From positions 310,001 to 374,000 of the forward strand of contig NZ_LFIP02000004.1 in assembly GCF_001189235.2 (NCBI RefSeq): DNA of 64,000 nt. The letters are read 5' to 3'. Positions 36,851 through 44,905 of the stretch are shown in pieces. Source of the DNA: Bradyrhizobium embrapense (GTDB lineage Bacteria > Pseudomonadota > Alphaproteobacteria > Rhizobiales > Xanthobacteraceae). Both the position numbers and the translations under genes were made by a program. Under the pieces are notes generated by a model. It was not told the origin of the DNA, did not search any database, and saw only the letters and a program-made list of their open reading frames with translations. The stretch's first letter is position 1, and each line of letters opens with the position of its first letter.

Positions 36851-38056
36851 ATGACTGCTCCGGACACCGTCGCGAAGGGGGAATCACCCGTGACAGACCC
36901 GGCTGACAATCGCCTGCAAGCCCGTAACGACATGGCGTGGGCGATCGCCGTCGGCGGCATCGGCATCGTGCTGTTCGCAGCCCTGTTGACCTTCGCTTGG
37001 CAGTTCGCCGCGACCCTGTTCCTGCTGTTCGCGGGCATGCTGCTCGGGGTCGCCCTCAATGCCATGACCACCCTGCTCGGCCGGCTGACCGGGCTGCCCC
37101 ACGCGCTGCGGCTTGCGATCGTCTGCCTGGCGATGGCCGGGCTGCTATCCGGCATCGTGTTCCTCGGCGGCACCACCATCGCACAGCAGGCCACGGTGCT
37201 GAGCAACACGATCAAATCGCAGCTCGGCAGCGTCAAGGAGTTCCTCGAGCAGCACGGTGTCGATACCAGCTATCTCGATTTCACCAACGCCGCCGGCGAG
37301 GCGAAAGCTGAAGGCACCGCCGTGACGACGACGACATCGACGCCCGCAACGTCGTCGCAGTCGCATGGCATCCCCGGCGCGGGCGCGCTGGCTTCCAGCG
37401 GCGGCGCCATCATCAGTCAGACGCTAAAGGTGCTGCTCGGCACCGTCAGCGTGGTCGGCAACTTCTTCATCGTGCTGTTCCTCGGTCTCGCCTTCGCAGC
37501 GCAGCCGAGCATCTACCGCGCCGGATTGCTGTTCATCGCGCCGGCCAAATACCGCGCGCAGGCGACCGTCATCGTCGACCGCATCGGCGAGACACTGGAA
37601 CGCTGGCTGATCGCGCAGATCATCACCATGACCGCGGTGTTCCTCGTGACCTGGATCGGCCTCGCCATCATCGGCATTCCGAGCTCGTTCATCCTCGGCA
37701 TCCAGGCCGGCTTGCTCGCCTTCATCCCGACGGTCGGCGCGATCCTCGGCGGGCTGATCGTGGTGCTGGCTAGCCTTGCGACCGGGTGGATCGCGGCGCT
37801 GTCGGCCTTCATCCTGTTCCTCGGCGTTCACGCACTGGAAAGCTACGTGCTGACGCCGATCATCCAGCGCCAGGCGCTCGACATCCCGCCGGCCACGCTG
37901 TTCGCGTTCCAGATCCTGCTCGGCGTCGTGTTCGGCATCTGGGGGCTGGCGCTGGCGCTGCCGCTGATGGCGATCGCCAAGGTGATGATCGACCACTTCA
38001 AGGCGGAGGATCAGGCGCCGGCGCCTGCTCAGGGCAACGTACCGCAGCTCAGTTGA
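36851..38056 (+). CDS. AI-2E family transporter (PerM/TqsA-like)
   Basis: A 401-residue membrane protein with about eight hydrophobic segments in the family pattern: two near the N-terminus, a soluble middle, and four to five at the C-terminus. Family features are GLLAFIPTVGAILGGLIVVL, LESYVLTPIIQRQALDIPPA and LALPLMAIAKVMI. Members export or conduct diverse small molecules and ions; the autoinducer-2 role applies only to some. Between residues about 150-190 is a low-complexity TTTTSTPATSSQ insertion. ATG 36851 is the first family-like start. Its end overlaps the convergent small gene by 8 bp. Confidence 0.88.
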   Translation: MTAPDTVAKGESPVTDPADNRLQARNDMAWAIAVGGIGIVLFAALLTFAWQFAATLFLLFAGMLLGVALNAMTTLLGRLTGLPHALRLAIVCLAMAGLLSGIVFLGGTTIAQQATVLSNTIKSQLGSVKEFLEQHGVDTSYLDFTNAAGEAKAEGTAVTTTTSTPATSSQSHGIPGAGALASSGGAIISQTLKVLLGTVSVVGNFFIVLFLGLAFAAQPSIYRAGLLFIAPAKYRAQATVIVDRIGETLERWLIAQIITMTAVFLVTWIGLAIIGIPSSFILGIQAGLLAFIPTVGAILGGLIVVLASLATGWIAALSAFILFLGVHALESYVLTPIIQRQALDIPPATLFAFQILLGVVFGIWGLALALPLMAIAKVMIDHFKAEDQAPAPAQGNVPQLS

Positions 38057-38297
38057 ACAGCAGCACAGTACCGACGACCATCAGCATGACGCCGAGCAGC
38101 ATCACGATCGGCCAGCGGGCCCTCGGCGGTTGGTATCGTCCCTGCGCGCGGCGTTCGGCGATCAGCGCGGTCTCGTATTCACCGGAGTCCGAGAACAGGC
38201 AGGCGAAGCCGCCGCGTGCCGAGGCCGCGTCGGCTTCGAGCGACATCAAGGCAGACTGCAGATTGCGGGTGCGGATCGACTCCATGGCCGAAAGCAT
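38049..38297 (-). CDS. small C-terminally anchored membrane protein (82 aa)
   Basis: Encodes a soluble, charged N-terminal part (MESIRTRNLQSALMSLEADA) and a single C-terminal transmembrane helix (WPIVMLLGVMLMVVGTVLLF). This is the layout of a tail-anchored inner-membrane protein. The start may be ATG 38297 or four codons in at MESIRT. Its last 8 bp overlap the AI-2E gene end. No family is recognised; good codon use and a clear hydrophobic helix support it as real. Confidence 0.65.
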   Translation of the reverse strand: MLSAMESIRTRNLQSALMSLEADAASARGGFACLFSDSGEYETALIAERRAQGRYQPPRARWPIVMLLGVMLMVVGTVLLFN

Positions 38298-38329
38298 GGG
38301 ATCGAATGGTTAACCAGTCGTTACTGCGC

Positions 38330-39547
38330 TCACGCACGGGCGGGCGCCGGCTTTTGCCGTGCCGATGCCGGCAGGCCCGCGGTCTTGCGCCGCCAATTCT
38401 CCAGCGACAGCGGCAATTCCTCCGCCGCCTCGACGCGATTGCGGCCGCTGCGCTTGGCCTGATAGAGCGCGGTGTCGGCCGAGGCCAGCAGCACCTCAAG
38501 CTCGGTTCCAGCGGGTCCACCGGCCACGCCGATGCTGACCGTGGTGTCGACCGCGCCGTCCTCGCAGGTGATGTTGCTGTTCTCGAACGCCTCGCGCACG
38601 CGCTCGGCGACGAGCACGCCCTCCTCCAGCGAGCACGGCAGCAGCGCCGCGAATTCCTCGCCGCCGATCCGGCCCGACAGATCGCTGATCCTGAGACTGT
38701 TGACCACCACGGCGGAGAACAGTTTCAGGATCTCGTCGCCCGCCGGATGACCGAAGCGGTCGTTGATCGACTTGAAATGATCGATGTCGAAGATCATCAC
38801 GGTGACCGGCCGGCCGGCAACGGCTTCCCGCTCGATGACCCGTGTGCAGGCCTCGGTGAAGCCGCGGCGGTTGAGCATGCCGCTCAAGGGATCGATCGAA
38901 GCGGCGGTCTTGTGCACGGCCACCGCGCGGTCCGACACCATCATGAAGATCACGAACACCGTGCCGATCGCATACAGCACGAGCTCGATCGAGAACAGCG
39001 TGACCCAGAAGCTGCTGACGAAGTTCTGGCCGTTCAGCCGCAGCAGGTCGCCAACCAGGATCGGCAGCATCAGGACGCAGCCATGTGCGACCGGGATCGC
39101 GATCGCAATCCAGCGACGTTGCATCGCGCGGCGGCGCTCGCTCCAGAGCTCGGAAGCGGTCAGCGCGGCATAGATCGCAACGATCCCGGCGCCGATCGTC
39201 AGACGCATCGCCGGATCCGCGATTGTCGTCACCGCACCGATCCACGCGATCGGGCCGAGCACGAGACCCGGCAGGTTGGCCTTGCGACCGTGGAAGATGC
39301 GCGCGGCATTCCAGACCATGCCGCAGGCGGCGAAGCCGATCGCATTGAGGCCCAGCAGAATCATCGGATCGAGCGTCGAGCTGCCGACCGTCCACAGCGC
39401 GACCGAGGCCGCGCCGAGCAGATAGGCGGTGCCCCACCACTTCAGCGCGGCAATGTTCTCCTGCCTGCCGAACAACCAGAGCATGGCGCCGAGCATGCCC
39501 GCGACCATGGTGGCGAACAGATAAAGCGTCGATGGATCGAACGACAT
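38330..39547 (-). CDS. membrane diguanylate cyclase (GGDEF domain)
   Basis: A 405-residue enzyme making cyclic-di-GMP. The N-terminal half has about six transmembrane helices (from TLYLFATMVAGMLGAMLWLF to SSFWVTLFSIELVLYAIG). The GGDEF domain (about 215-380) carries MIFDIDHFKSINDRFGHPAG and the active site GRIGGEEFAALL, GGEEF being a functional variant. An RxxD inhibitory site, RISD, lies five residues before GGEEF, so feedback inhibition is likely. The signal sensed by the membrane part is unknown. It is 32 bp upstream of the tail-anchored gene. Confidence 0.93.
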   Translation of the reverse strand: MSFDPSTLYLFATMVAGMLGAMLWLFGRQENIAALKWWGTAYLLGAASVALWTVGSSTLDPMILLGLNAIGFAACGMVWNAARIFHGRKANLPGLVLGPIAWIGAVTTIADPAMRLTIGAGIVAIYAALTASELWSERRRAMQRRWIAIAIPVAHGCVLMLPILVGDLLRLNGQNFVSSFWVTLFSIELVLYAIGTVFVIFMMVSDRAVAVHKTAASIDPLSGMLNRRGFTEACTRVIEREAVAGRPVTVMIFDIDHFKSINDRFGHPAGDEILKLFSAVVVNSLRISDLSGRIGGEEFAALLPCSLEEGVLVAERVREAFENSNITCEDGAVDTTVSIGVAGGPAGTELEVLLASADTALYQAKRSGRNRVEAAEELPLSLENWRRKTAGLPASARQKPAPARA

Positions 39548-39723
39548 AAGTCACCCCAGCCCGGTGATGCAACGTTCGCAGGCGCAATTAATACGGTGAT
39601 GCAGCGCCAGTGCGAGATCGCAGGCTAGAAGGCCCGAGTTCCAATTTCGTTTGCACGCACACGCAAGTTTTCTTGAAAAACTGCGCTAATTCGCGTCGAA
39701 GCAGGCGTGGTTGGGCGCAAGCA

Positions 39724-39747
39724 AGAGGGCGCCTCGCGGCGCCCTCT
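39724..39747 (-). terminator. hairpin downstream of rpsI
   Basis: AGAGGGCGCC (39724-39733), loop TCGC, GGCGCCCTCT (39738-39747). On the minus strand it is followed by TTGCTTG, a weak T tract. The perfect palindrome CGCGGCAATTGCCGCG lies at 39761-39776 between it and the rpsI stop. Confidence 0.6.
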
Positions 39748-39785
39748 GCAACGTGATGCACGCGGCAATTGCCGCGAATTTTAAA

Positions 39786-40262
39786 TTAGCGCTTCGAGAA
39801 CTGGAAGGACTTGCGGGCCTTGGCCTTGCCGTACTTCTTGCGCTCGACCGAACGCGAGTCGCGGGTCAGGAAGCCGCCCTTCTTGAGGACGCCGCGCAGC
39901 TCGGGCTCGAAGTTGGTGAGCGCCTTCGAGATGCCGTGTCTGACAGCTCCGGCCTGGCCGGAGAGACCGCCGCCGGCGACGGTGCAGATCACGTCGTACT
40001 GGCCGTTACGGGCGGCAGCGACCAGCGGCTGCTGGATCATCATGCGCAGCACCGGGCGGGCGAAGTAGATCTCGATGTCGCGGGTGTTGACCGAGATCTT
40101 GCCGGCGCCTGGCTTGATCCAGACGCGCGCGACCGCGTCCTTGCGCTTGCCGGTGGCGTAGGCGCGGTTGAACTTGTCGACCTTCTTGACGTACTTCGGC
40201 GCGTCGGGAGCTGCCGGCTTGACCTGCGAGAGCTGGTCGAGGGACTGCAACGTATCGGACAT
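39786..40262 (-). CDS. rpsI: 30S ribosomal protein S9
   Basis: A 158-residue small-subunit ribosomal protein with the signature YATGKRKDAVARVWIKPGAG, then VAGGGLSGQAGAVRHGISKA, and the C-terminal tail SRSVERKKYGKAKARKSFQFSKR that reaches the P-site tRNA. The N-terminal extension MSDTLQSLDQLSQVKPAAPDAP is normal in Rhizobiales. Its first base overlaps the last base of rplM, showing the rplM-rpsI operon. Confidence 0.98.
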   Translation of the reverse strand: MSDTLQSLDQLSQVKPAAPDAPKYVKKVDKFNRAYATGKRKDAVARVWIKPGAGKISVNTRDIEIYFARPVLRMMIQQPLVAAARNGQYDVICTVAGGGLSGQAGAVRHGISKALTNFEPELRGVLKKGGFLTRDSRSVERKKYGKAKARKSFQFSKR

Positions 40263-40726
40263 TATGCGGCCCTCGTGTTCTTGCGATTCAGGGAAGCGAT
40301 ATCGACCTTCTCGGGGCTCTGGGCCTCATGCGGATGCTCGGCACCCGGATAGACGCGCAGATTGCCCATCTGCATGCGGCCGAGCGGACCGCGCGGGATC
40401 ATGCGCTCGATCGCCTTCTCGACGACGCGCTCGGGGAAGCGACCCTCGAGGATCTGCTTCGCGGTGCGCTCCTTGATGCCACCGATGAAGCCGGTGTGCT
40501 TGTAGTAGACCTTCTGGTCGCGCTTGCGACCGGTCAGCACCACATGCGCGGCGTTGACGATGATGACATTGTCGCCGCAGTCGACATGCGGGGTGTAGGT
40601 GGGCAGGTGTTTGCCGCGCAGACGCATCGCGACGAGCGTGGCGAGACGACCGACGACCAGACCCTTGGCGTCGATCACGACCCACTTCTTCGTCACTTCG
40701 GCGGGCTTGGCCGAGAACGTGCTCAT
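40262..40726 (-). CDS. rplM: 50S ribosomal protein L13
   Basis: A 154-residue ribosomal protein with WVVIDAKGLVVGRLATLVAM, DCGDNVIIVNAAHVVLTGRK and the L13 signature in KYRHTGFIGGIKERTAKQIL-like form (VYYKHTGFIGGIKERTAKQI). It is first in the rplM-rpsI pair. Upstream, 150 bp including an AT-rich segment (AATAAAAACAGCGACTTGAAAATATGG) probably holds the promoter. Confidence 0.98.
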   Translation of the reverse strand: MSTFSAKPAEVTKKWVVIDAKGLVVGRLATLVAMRLRGKHLPTYTPHVDCGDNVIIVNAAHVVLTGRKRDQKVYYKHTGFIGGIKERTAKQILEGRFPERVVEKAIERMIPRGPLGRMQMGNLRVYPGAEHPHEAQSPEKVDIASLNRKNTRAA

Positions 40727-40878
40727 GTGTGAAATCCGTGAAAAGGAAATCGGCGCCGAATGCGCCGAACTGGCGGCTTTCTAGAGAAGCCGCAGGCGCG
40801 CGTCAACATCGACGCGCCATGATTATCTCAATAAAAACAGCGACTTGAAAATATGGTGCAATAATACCTCAAGAAAGA

Positions 40879-41307
40879 CTATTGATTTGGAATGGAATAG
40901 GTCGCCGTAACATGGGCGATCGGGTCCGGAGAGGTGCCGGACAGCAGGTTCACCTCACCGACCGCAAGCCGCTTGCCGAGCTTGAGCAGCTTGGCGACGG
41001 CAAGGACGTCCTGGCCCGGCTGGCCCTTGCGCAGGAAATTGATGTTGAGGTTGGTGGTGACGGCAAGGCCGATCGGCCCGATCGCCGACAGCAGCACCAC
41101 ATACATCGCAAAATCCGCCAGCCCCATCAGGGTCGGCCCGGAGACCGTACCGCCGGGCCGCAGCATGCGCTCGCTGAAGCGCTGGCGAAGCAAGGCCGTC
41201 TCGCCGTCGGCGCTTTCGATCCGGATGTCGTCGTAGGCGAATGCCTGCGGAAATTCCTTACGCAGGAATTCCTCCAGATCAGCCACGCTCATTTTCGCAA
41301 TCGCCAT
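40879..41307 (-). CDS. PaaI-family (hotdog) acyl-CoA thioesterase
   Basis: A 142-residue hotdog-fold thioesterase. The central helix region reads LRPGGTVSGPTLMGLADFAM, the PaaI/Them4-like active-site helix with Gly-Gly and Asp, followed by VTTNLNINFLRKGQPGQDVL. It should hydrolyse medium- or short-chain acyl-CoAs. It starts 69 bp from the divergent enoyl-CoA hydratase gene, suggesting both serve acyl-CoA metabolism. Confidence 0.85.
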   Translation of the reverse strand: MAIAKMSVADLEEFLRKEFPQAFAYDDIRIESADGETALLRQRFSERMLRPGGTVSGPTLMGLADFAMYVVLLSAIGPIGLAVTTNLNINFLRKGQPGQDVLAVAKLLKLGKRLAVGEVNLLSGTSPDPIAHVTATYSIPNQ

Positions 41308-41376
41308 GTGGTCCTGCCCTCGCTTCAGCCTGCCTGTTACATTAAATTGTCACAGACACGATAGAGGAATTTCGTC

Positions 41377-42204
41377 ATGTCCGCCCAGGCCGTCCGCGCG
41401 AAAGCGCCGCAACATCAGCCGATCCTGCTGCGCGAGACCATTGGCAGTATCGCGCTACTGACGCTCAATCGACCCGCGGCCCGCAACAGCCTCTCCGAGG
41501 GCCTGATCGGCGAGTTGCACGCTGCGCTGAACGATGTCGCCGGCGACAGGAGCGTCCGCGCCGTCGTGCTCGCCGCCAACGGCCCGGCATTCTGCGCCGG
41601 CCATGACCTCAAGGAGCTCACCGCGCGCCGCACCGACGCCGATCGCGGCCGCGCCTATTTCGCTGAGATCATGAACGCCTGCAGCGCGATGATGCAGGCG
41701 ATCGTGCATCTGCCGAAGCCGATGGTCGCCTGTGTCCAGGGCATCGCCACCGCGGCCGGCTGCCAGCTCGTCGCAAGCTGCGACCTCGCCGTCGCCTCCG
41801 ACGCTGCGGCGTTCGCGACGCCGGGTGTCGATATTGGGCTGTTCTGCTCGACGCCGATGGTGGCCCTGTCGCGCAACGTGCCGCGCAAGCAGGCGATGGA
41901 GATGCTGCTGACCGGTGAACCGGTCTCCGCGGCGACCGCACAGAGCATCGGCCTCATCAACCGCGTGGTATCCGCTGGCGCAGAACGCGACGCCGCGATC
42001 GCGCTGGCGCAAAAGGTCGCGCTGAAATCGGCCTACACCGTCAAGCTCGGCAAGGAGGCGTTCTATCGCCAGGCTGAGATGAGCCTTGCGGACGCCTATC
42101 GCTTCGCCGCCGAGGTGATGACCGAAAACATGATGGCGCGCGACGCCGAGGAAGGCATCGGCGCCTTCATCGAGAAGCGCGATCCGAAGTGGCAGGACAA
42201 GTGA
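41377..42204 (+). CDS. enoyl-CoA hydratase/isomerase-family protein (crotonase)
   Basis: A 275-residue crotonase-fold protein. The CoA/oxyanion motif is CAGHDLKELTARRT and the second is GIATAAGCQLVASCDLAVAS. Where canonical hydratases have two catalytic Glu residues, these positions read differently (no obvious Glu in the CQLVASC stretch), so dehydratase/hydratase activity is uncertain; members are usually annotated ECHDC3-like enoyl-CoA hydratase. It is divergent from the thioesterase. A dispersed-type palindrome follows the stop. Confidence 0.85.
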   Translation: MSAQAVRAKAPQHQPILLRETIGSIALLTLNRPAARNSLSEGLIGELHAALNDVAGDRSVRAVVLAANGPAFCAGHDLKELTARRTDADRGRAYFAEIMNACSAMMQAIVHLPKPMVACVQGIATAAGCQLVASCDLAVASDAAAFATPGVDIGLFCSTPMVALSRNVPRKQAMEMLLTGEPVSAATAQSIGLINRVVSAGAERDAAIALAQKVALKSAYTVKLGKEAFYRQAEMSLADAYRFAAEVMTENMMARDAEEGIGAFIEKRDPKWQDK

Positions 42205-42222
42205 CGACGCAATTCTCGCGTC

Positions 42223-42300
42223 GTCATTCCGGGGCGATGCGCAGCATTGAACCCGGAATCTCGAGGTTCCCGGTTCTCGCTTCGCGAGCCCCGGAATGAC
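42223..42300. repeat. palindromic dispersed-type repeat between the crotonase and CoA-binding genes
   Basis: GTCATTCCGGGGC (42223-42235) is the exact reverse complement of GCCCCGGAATGAC (42288-42300), with the sequence CCCGGAATCTCGAGGTTCCCGG between. Confidence 0.85.
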
Positions 42301-42315
42301 AAACCCGGAAGACCG

Positions 42316-42900
42316 ATGAATCACGACGCCTACGACGACAACTACATCCGCAGCATCCTGAACAACGTGAAATCGATCGCGATGGTCGGTGCCTCGCCGG
42401 TCAATGTGCGGCCGAGCTATTTCGCGTTCAAATATCTGGCGCAACGCGGCTACGACATGATCCCGGTAAACCCTGGCCATGTCGGCAAGGCGCTGATGGG
42501 CAAGCCGTTCGTCGCATCGCTCGCGGATATCGATCGCCCGATCGACATGATCGACATCTTCCGCAATTCGAGCCACATTATGCCGGTCGTCGAGGAAGCG
42601 CTGAAATTGTCGCCGCTGCCGAAGGTGATCTGGATGCAGCTTGGCGCACGCGACGATGCCGCCGCCGAGAAGGCGGAGGCCGCGGGACTCAAGGTGGTGA
42701 TGAACCGCTGCCCGAAAATCGAGTATGGCCGGCTGTCGTCGGAGATCTCCTGGATGGGTGTCAACTCGCGCACGCTGAGTTCCAAGCGCGCGCCGATTCC
42801 GACGCAGGGCATGCGGCTGTCGCTCAACCGCACCAGCTTTGGCGGCGGCCAGACTGCGGCATCCGACCGCGCGGCAAAGAACAAGACCGAGACGACCTGA
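42316..42900 (+). CDS. CoA-binding domain protein (YccU-like)
   Basis: A 194-residue Rossmann-fold protein with the CoA-binding pattern KSIAMVGASPVNVRPSYFAF, YDMIPVNPGHVGKALMGKPF and LPKVIWMQLGARDDAAAEKA, ending in an MNRCPKIEYGRL motif. These small proteins share the CoA-binding domain of succinyl-CoA synthetase; their function is not established. A disordered C-terminal extension follows residue 145 (SKRAPIPTQGMRLSLNRT). It precedes metY by 148 bp. Confidence 0.88.
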   Translation: MNHDAYDDNYIRSILNNVKSIAMVGASPVNVRPSYFAFKYLAQRGYDMIPVNPGHVGKALMGKPFVASLADIDRPIDMIDIFRNSSHIMPVVEEALKLSPLPKVIWMQLGARDDAAAEKAEAAGLKVVMNRCPKIEYGRLSSEISWMGVNSRTLSSKRAPIPTQGMRLSLNRTSFGGGQTAASDRAAKNKTETT

Positions 42901-43048
42901 CATCGCGGCGGAATAATCGCTCCACTCGTCCGGTATGGCGCTGGATGCCCATTCCAAAAAATGCCGGCATAGCCGTCTCGCTTGACGGCGAGCGCCGCCG
43001 CTATCAGCATGCCGCGCGTTTCGACCAGGCCACAACAGGACACAAAGA

Positions 43049-44329
43049 ATGACCGATCGCCTTCCGGGATTTTCCACCCTCGCCGTGCACGCCGGCGCGC
43101 AGCCTGATCCCACCACCGGCGCGCGGGCGACGCCGATCTACCAGACCACGTCATTCGTCTTCAATGACGCCGACCATGCGGCTTCGCTGTTCGGCCTGCA
43201 GGCCTTCGGCAACATCTATACCCGGATCGGCAACCCGACCAACGCCGTGCTCGAGGAACGCGTCGCAGCGCTCGAGGGCGGCACCGCGGCGCTTGCGGTC
43301 GCCTCCGGCCACGCCGCGCAGCTCGTCGTGCTGCAGCAGCTGTTGAAACCCGGCGACGAAATCATCGCCGCCCGAAAACTCTACGGCGGATCGATCAACC
43401 AGTTCACCCACGCCTTCAAGGCGTTCGGCTGGAACGTGGCCTGGGCCGATCCTGACGAGATCGAAAGCTTCGAGCGCGCGGTGACGCCGCACACCAAGGC
43501 GATCTTCATCGAGTCGATCGCCAACCCCGCCGGCAGCATCACCGATATCGAGGCGATCGCCGCCGTCGCGCGCAAGGCCGGCGTGCCGCTGATCGTCGAC
43601 AACACGCTGGCCTCGCCCTATCTGATCAAGCCGATCGACCATGGTGCCGACATCGTCGTGCACTCCCTGACCAAGTTCCTCGGCGGTCATGGCAATTCGC
43701 TCGGCGGCATCATCGTCGACGCCGGCACCTTCGACTGGTCGAAGGACAACAAATATCCGATGCTGAGCGAGCCGCGCCCCGAATATCACGGCATCCGGAT
43801 TCAGGAGACCTTTGGCAATTTCGCCTTCGCGATCGCCTGCCGCGTGCTGGGCCTGCGCGACCTCGGCCCGGCGCTGTCGCCGTTCAACGCCTTCATGATC
43901 CTGACCGGCATCGAGACACTGCCGCTGCGCATGCAGAAGCACTGCGACAATGCCAAGGCGGTGGCGGAATTCCTCTCGACCCACCCGGCCGTGTCGGCGG
44001 TGAACTACGCCGGCCTGCCCGGCGACAAATACAACGCCCTGCAGCGCAAATACGCACCGAAAGGCGCCGGCGCGGTGTTCACCTTCAGTCTCAAGGGTGG
44101 CTATGACGCCGGCGTCAACCTGGTGTCGAACCTGAAGCTGTTTTCGCATCTGGCCAATGTCGGCGACACCCGCTCGCTGGTGATCCACCCGGCCTCCACC
44201 ACCCACAGCCAGCTCGACGATGCCGCCAAGGTGAAGTCCGGCGCGGCGCCCGAGGTGGTGCGGCTCTCAATCGGCATCGAGGACAAGGAAGACCTGATCG
44301 CTGATCTCGACCAGGCCCTGCGCGCCTGA
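43049..44329 (+). CDS. metY: O-acetylhomoserine aminocarboxypropyltransferase (OAH sulfhydrylase)
   Basis: A 426-residue PLP enzyme of the Cys/Met-metabolism family that makes homocysteine directly from O-acetylhomoserine and sulfide. The PLP lysine lies in VHSLTKFLGGHGNSLGG (near 207), after PLIVDNTLASPYLIKPIDHG. GAGAVFTFSLKGGYDAG and SHLANVGDTRSLVIHPASTT are characteristic of the OAH-type branch rather than cystathionine gamma-synthase. Family length is normal. A hairpin (44343-44369) follows. It provides a route from sulfide, fitting with a nearby sulfonate-type operon only loosely. Confidence 0.93.
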   Translation: MTDRLPGFSTLAVHAGAQPDPTTGARATPIYQTTSFVFNDADHAASLFGLQAFGNIYTRIGNPTNAVLEERVAALEGGTAALAVASGHAAQLVVLQQLLKPGDEIIAARKLYGGSINQFTHAFKAFGWNVAWADPDEIESFERAVTPHTKAIFIESIANPAGSITDIEAIAAVARKAGVPLIVDNTLASPYLIKPIDHGADIVVHSLTKFLGGHGNSLGGIIVDAGTFDWSKDNKYPMLSEPRPEYHGIRIQETFGNFAFAIACRVLGLRDLGPALSPFNAFMILTGIETLPLRMQKHCDNAKAVAEFLSTHPAVSAVNYAGLPGDKYNALQRKYAPKGAGAVFTFSLKGGYDAGVNLVSNLKLFSHLANVGDTRSLVIHPASTTHSQLDDAAKVKSGAAPEVVRLSIGIEDKEDLIADLDQALRA

Positions 44330-44342
44330 TCCCGCCATTGTT

Positions 44343-44369
44343 CCGGAGCGGTGCCCCGCATCGCTCCGG
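44343..44369 (+). terminator. hairpin after metY
   Basis: CCGGAGCG (44343-44350) pairs with CGCTCCGG (44362-44369). No T run follows, so it may be rho-independent in name only or an mRNA-end stabiliser. Confidence 0.45.
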
Positions 44370-44387
44370 CCAATTGCCCGAACGATG

Positions 44388-44437
44388 TGTCTCGCGTTAA
44401 CGCTTAATTGCGACGGGTCTCTCGTTAACGCTCAATC
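44388..44437. repeat. two 21-bp imperfect direct repeats before the secreted-protein gene
   Basis: GTCTCGCGTTAACGCTTAATT (44388-44408) and GTCTCTCGTTAACGCTCAATC (44417-44437) differ at a few positions and are 29 bp apart. Each contains GTTAAC. They lie about 50-100 bp before the start of the secreted-protein gene. Confidence 0.7.
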
Positions 44438-44485
44438 CGGCATAAAGTGGCAGTGATAGGCTCCGGATGATTCGGGAGACCATTG

Positions 44486-44890
44486 ATGCTGCGCTGGATA
44501 TTGCCGCTCGCGATCGCACTGTTTGCGACTTCGCCTGCTGACGCCGCCGACGGCCCGGTCGTCGCCAAGAGCACAACCGTCAAGGCCGCGCGCCAATTGC
44601 CGGCTGGCCTGCCGCGCCGGCACTATGCCTACCGCACCACCATCACAGGGCCGACCTATGTGCGGCGCGGACGTCAACTCGTGGTCGTCGAGCCCACGGT
44701 GATCCCGCTCAATTCAGAGCCGTACATCCCGTACGTGCCGGGTGAACCGCTGCTGCCGGGATCATCGTCGCTGCCCGGCTATTACGGCAACTGGCATTCC
44801 TACAACTATTTCGGCCCCTACTACGGCGGCGCCTATGTGACCTATTGGGACCGCCTGCCCTACGCCTGCGGCGTCTACGGCTACTGCTAA
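44486..44890 (+). CDS. secreted Tyr/Pro/Gly-rich protein of unknown function
   Basis: A 134-residue protein with a Sec signal (MLRWILPLAIALFATSPADA) and a mature region rich in Tyr, Pro and Gly (YIPYVPGEPLLPGSSSLPGY, then YNYFGPYYGGAYVTYWDRLP) ending CGVYGYC. Two cysteines are close to the C-terminus. ATG 44486 follows GGGAG. It precedes the nadQ-like gene by 15 bp, so it may be co-transcribed with it by read-through. No function is recognised. Confidence 0.7.
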   Translation: MLRWILPLAIALFATSPADAADGPVVAKSTTVKAARQLPAGLPRRHYAYRTTITGPTYVRRGRQLVVVEPTVIPLNSEPYIPYVPGEPLLPGSSSLPGYYGNWHSYNYFGPYYGGAYVTYWDRLPYACGVYGYC

Positions 44891-44905
44891 GGGCGGAACG
44901 ATCGG

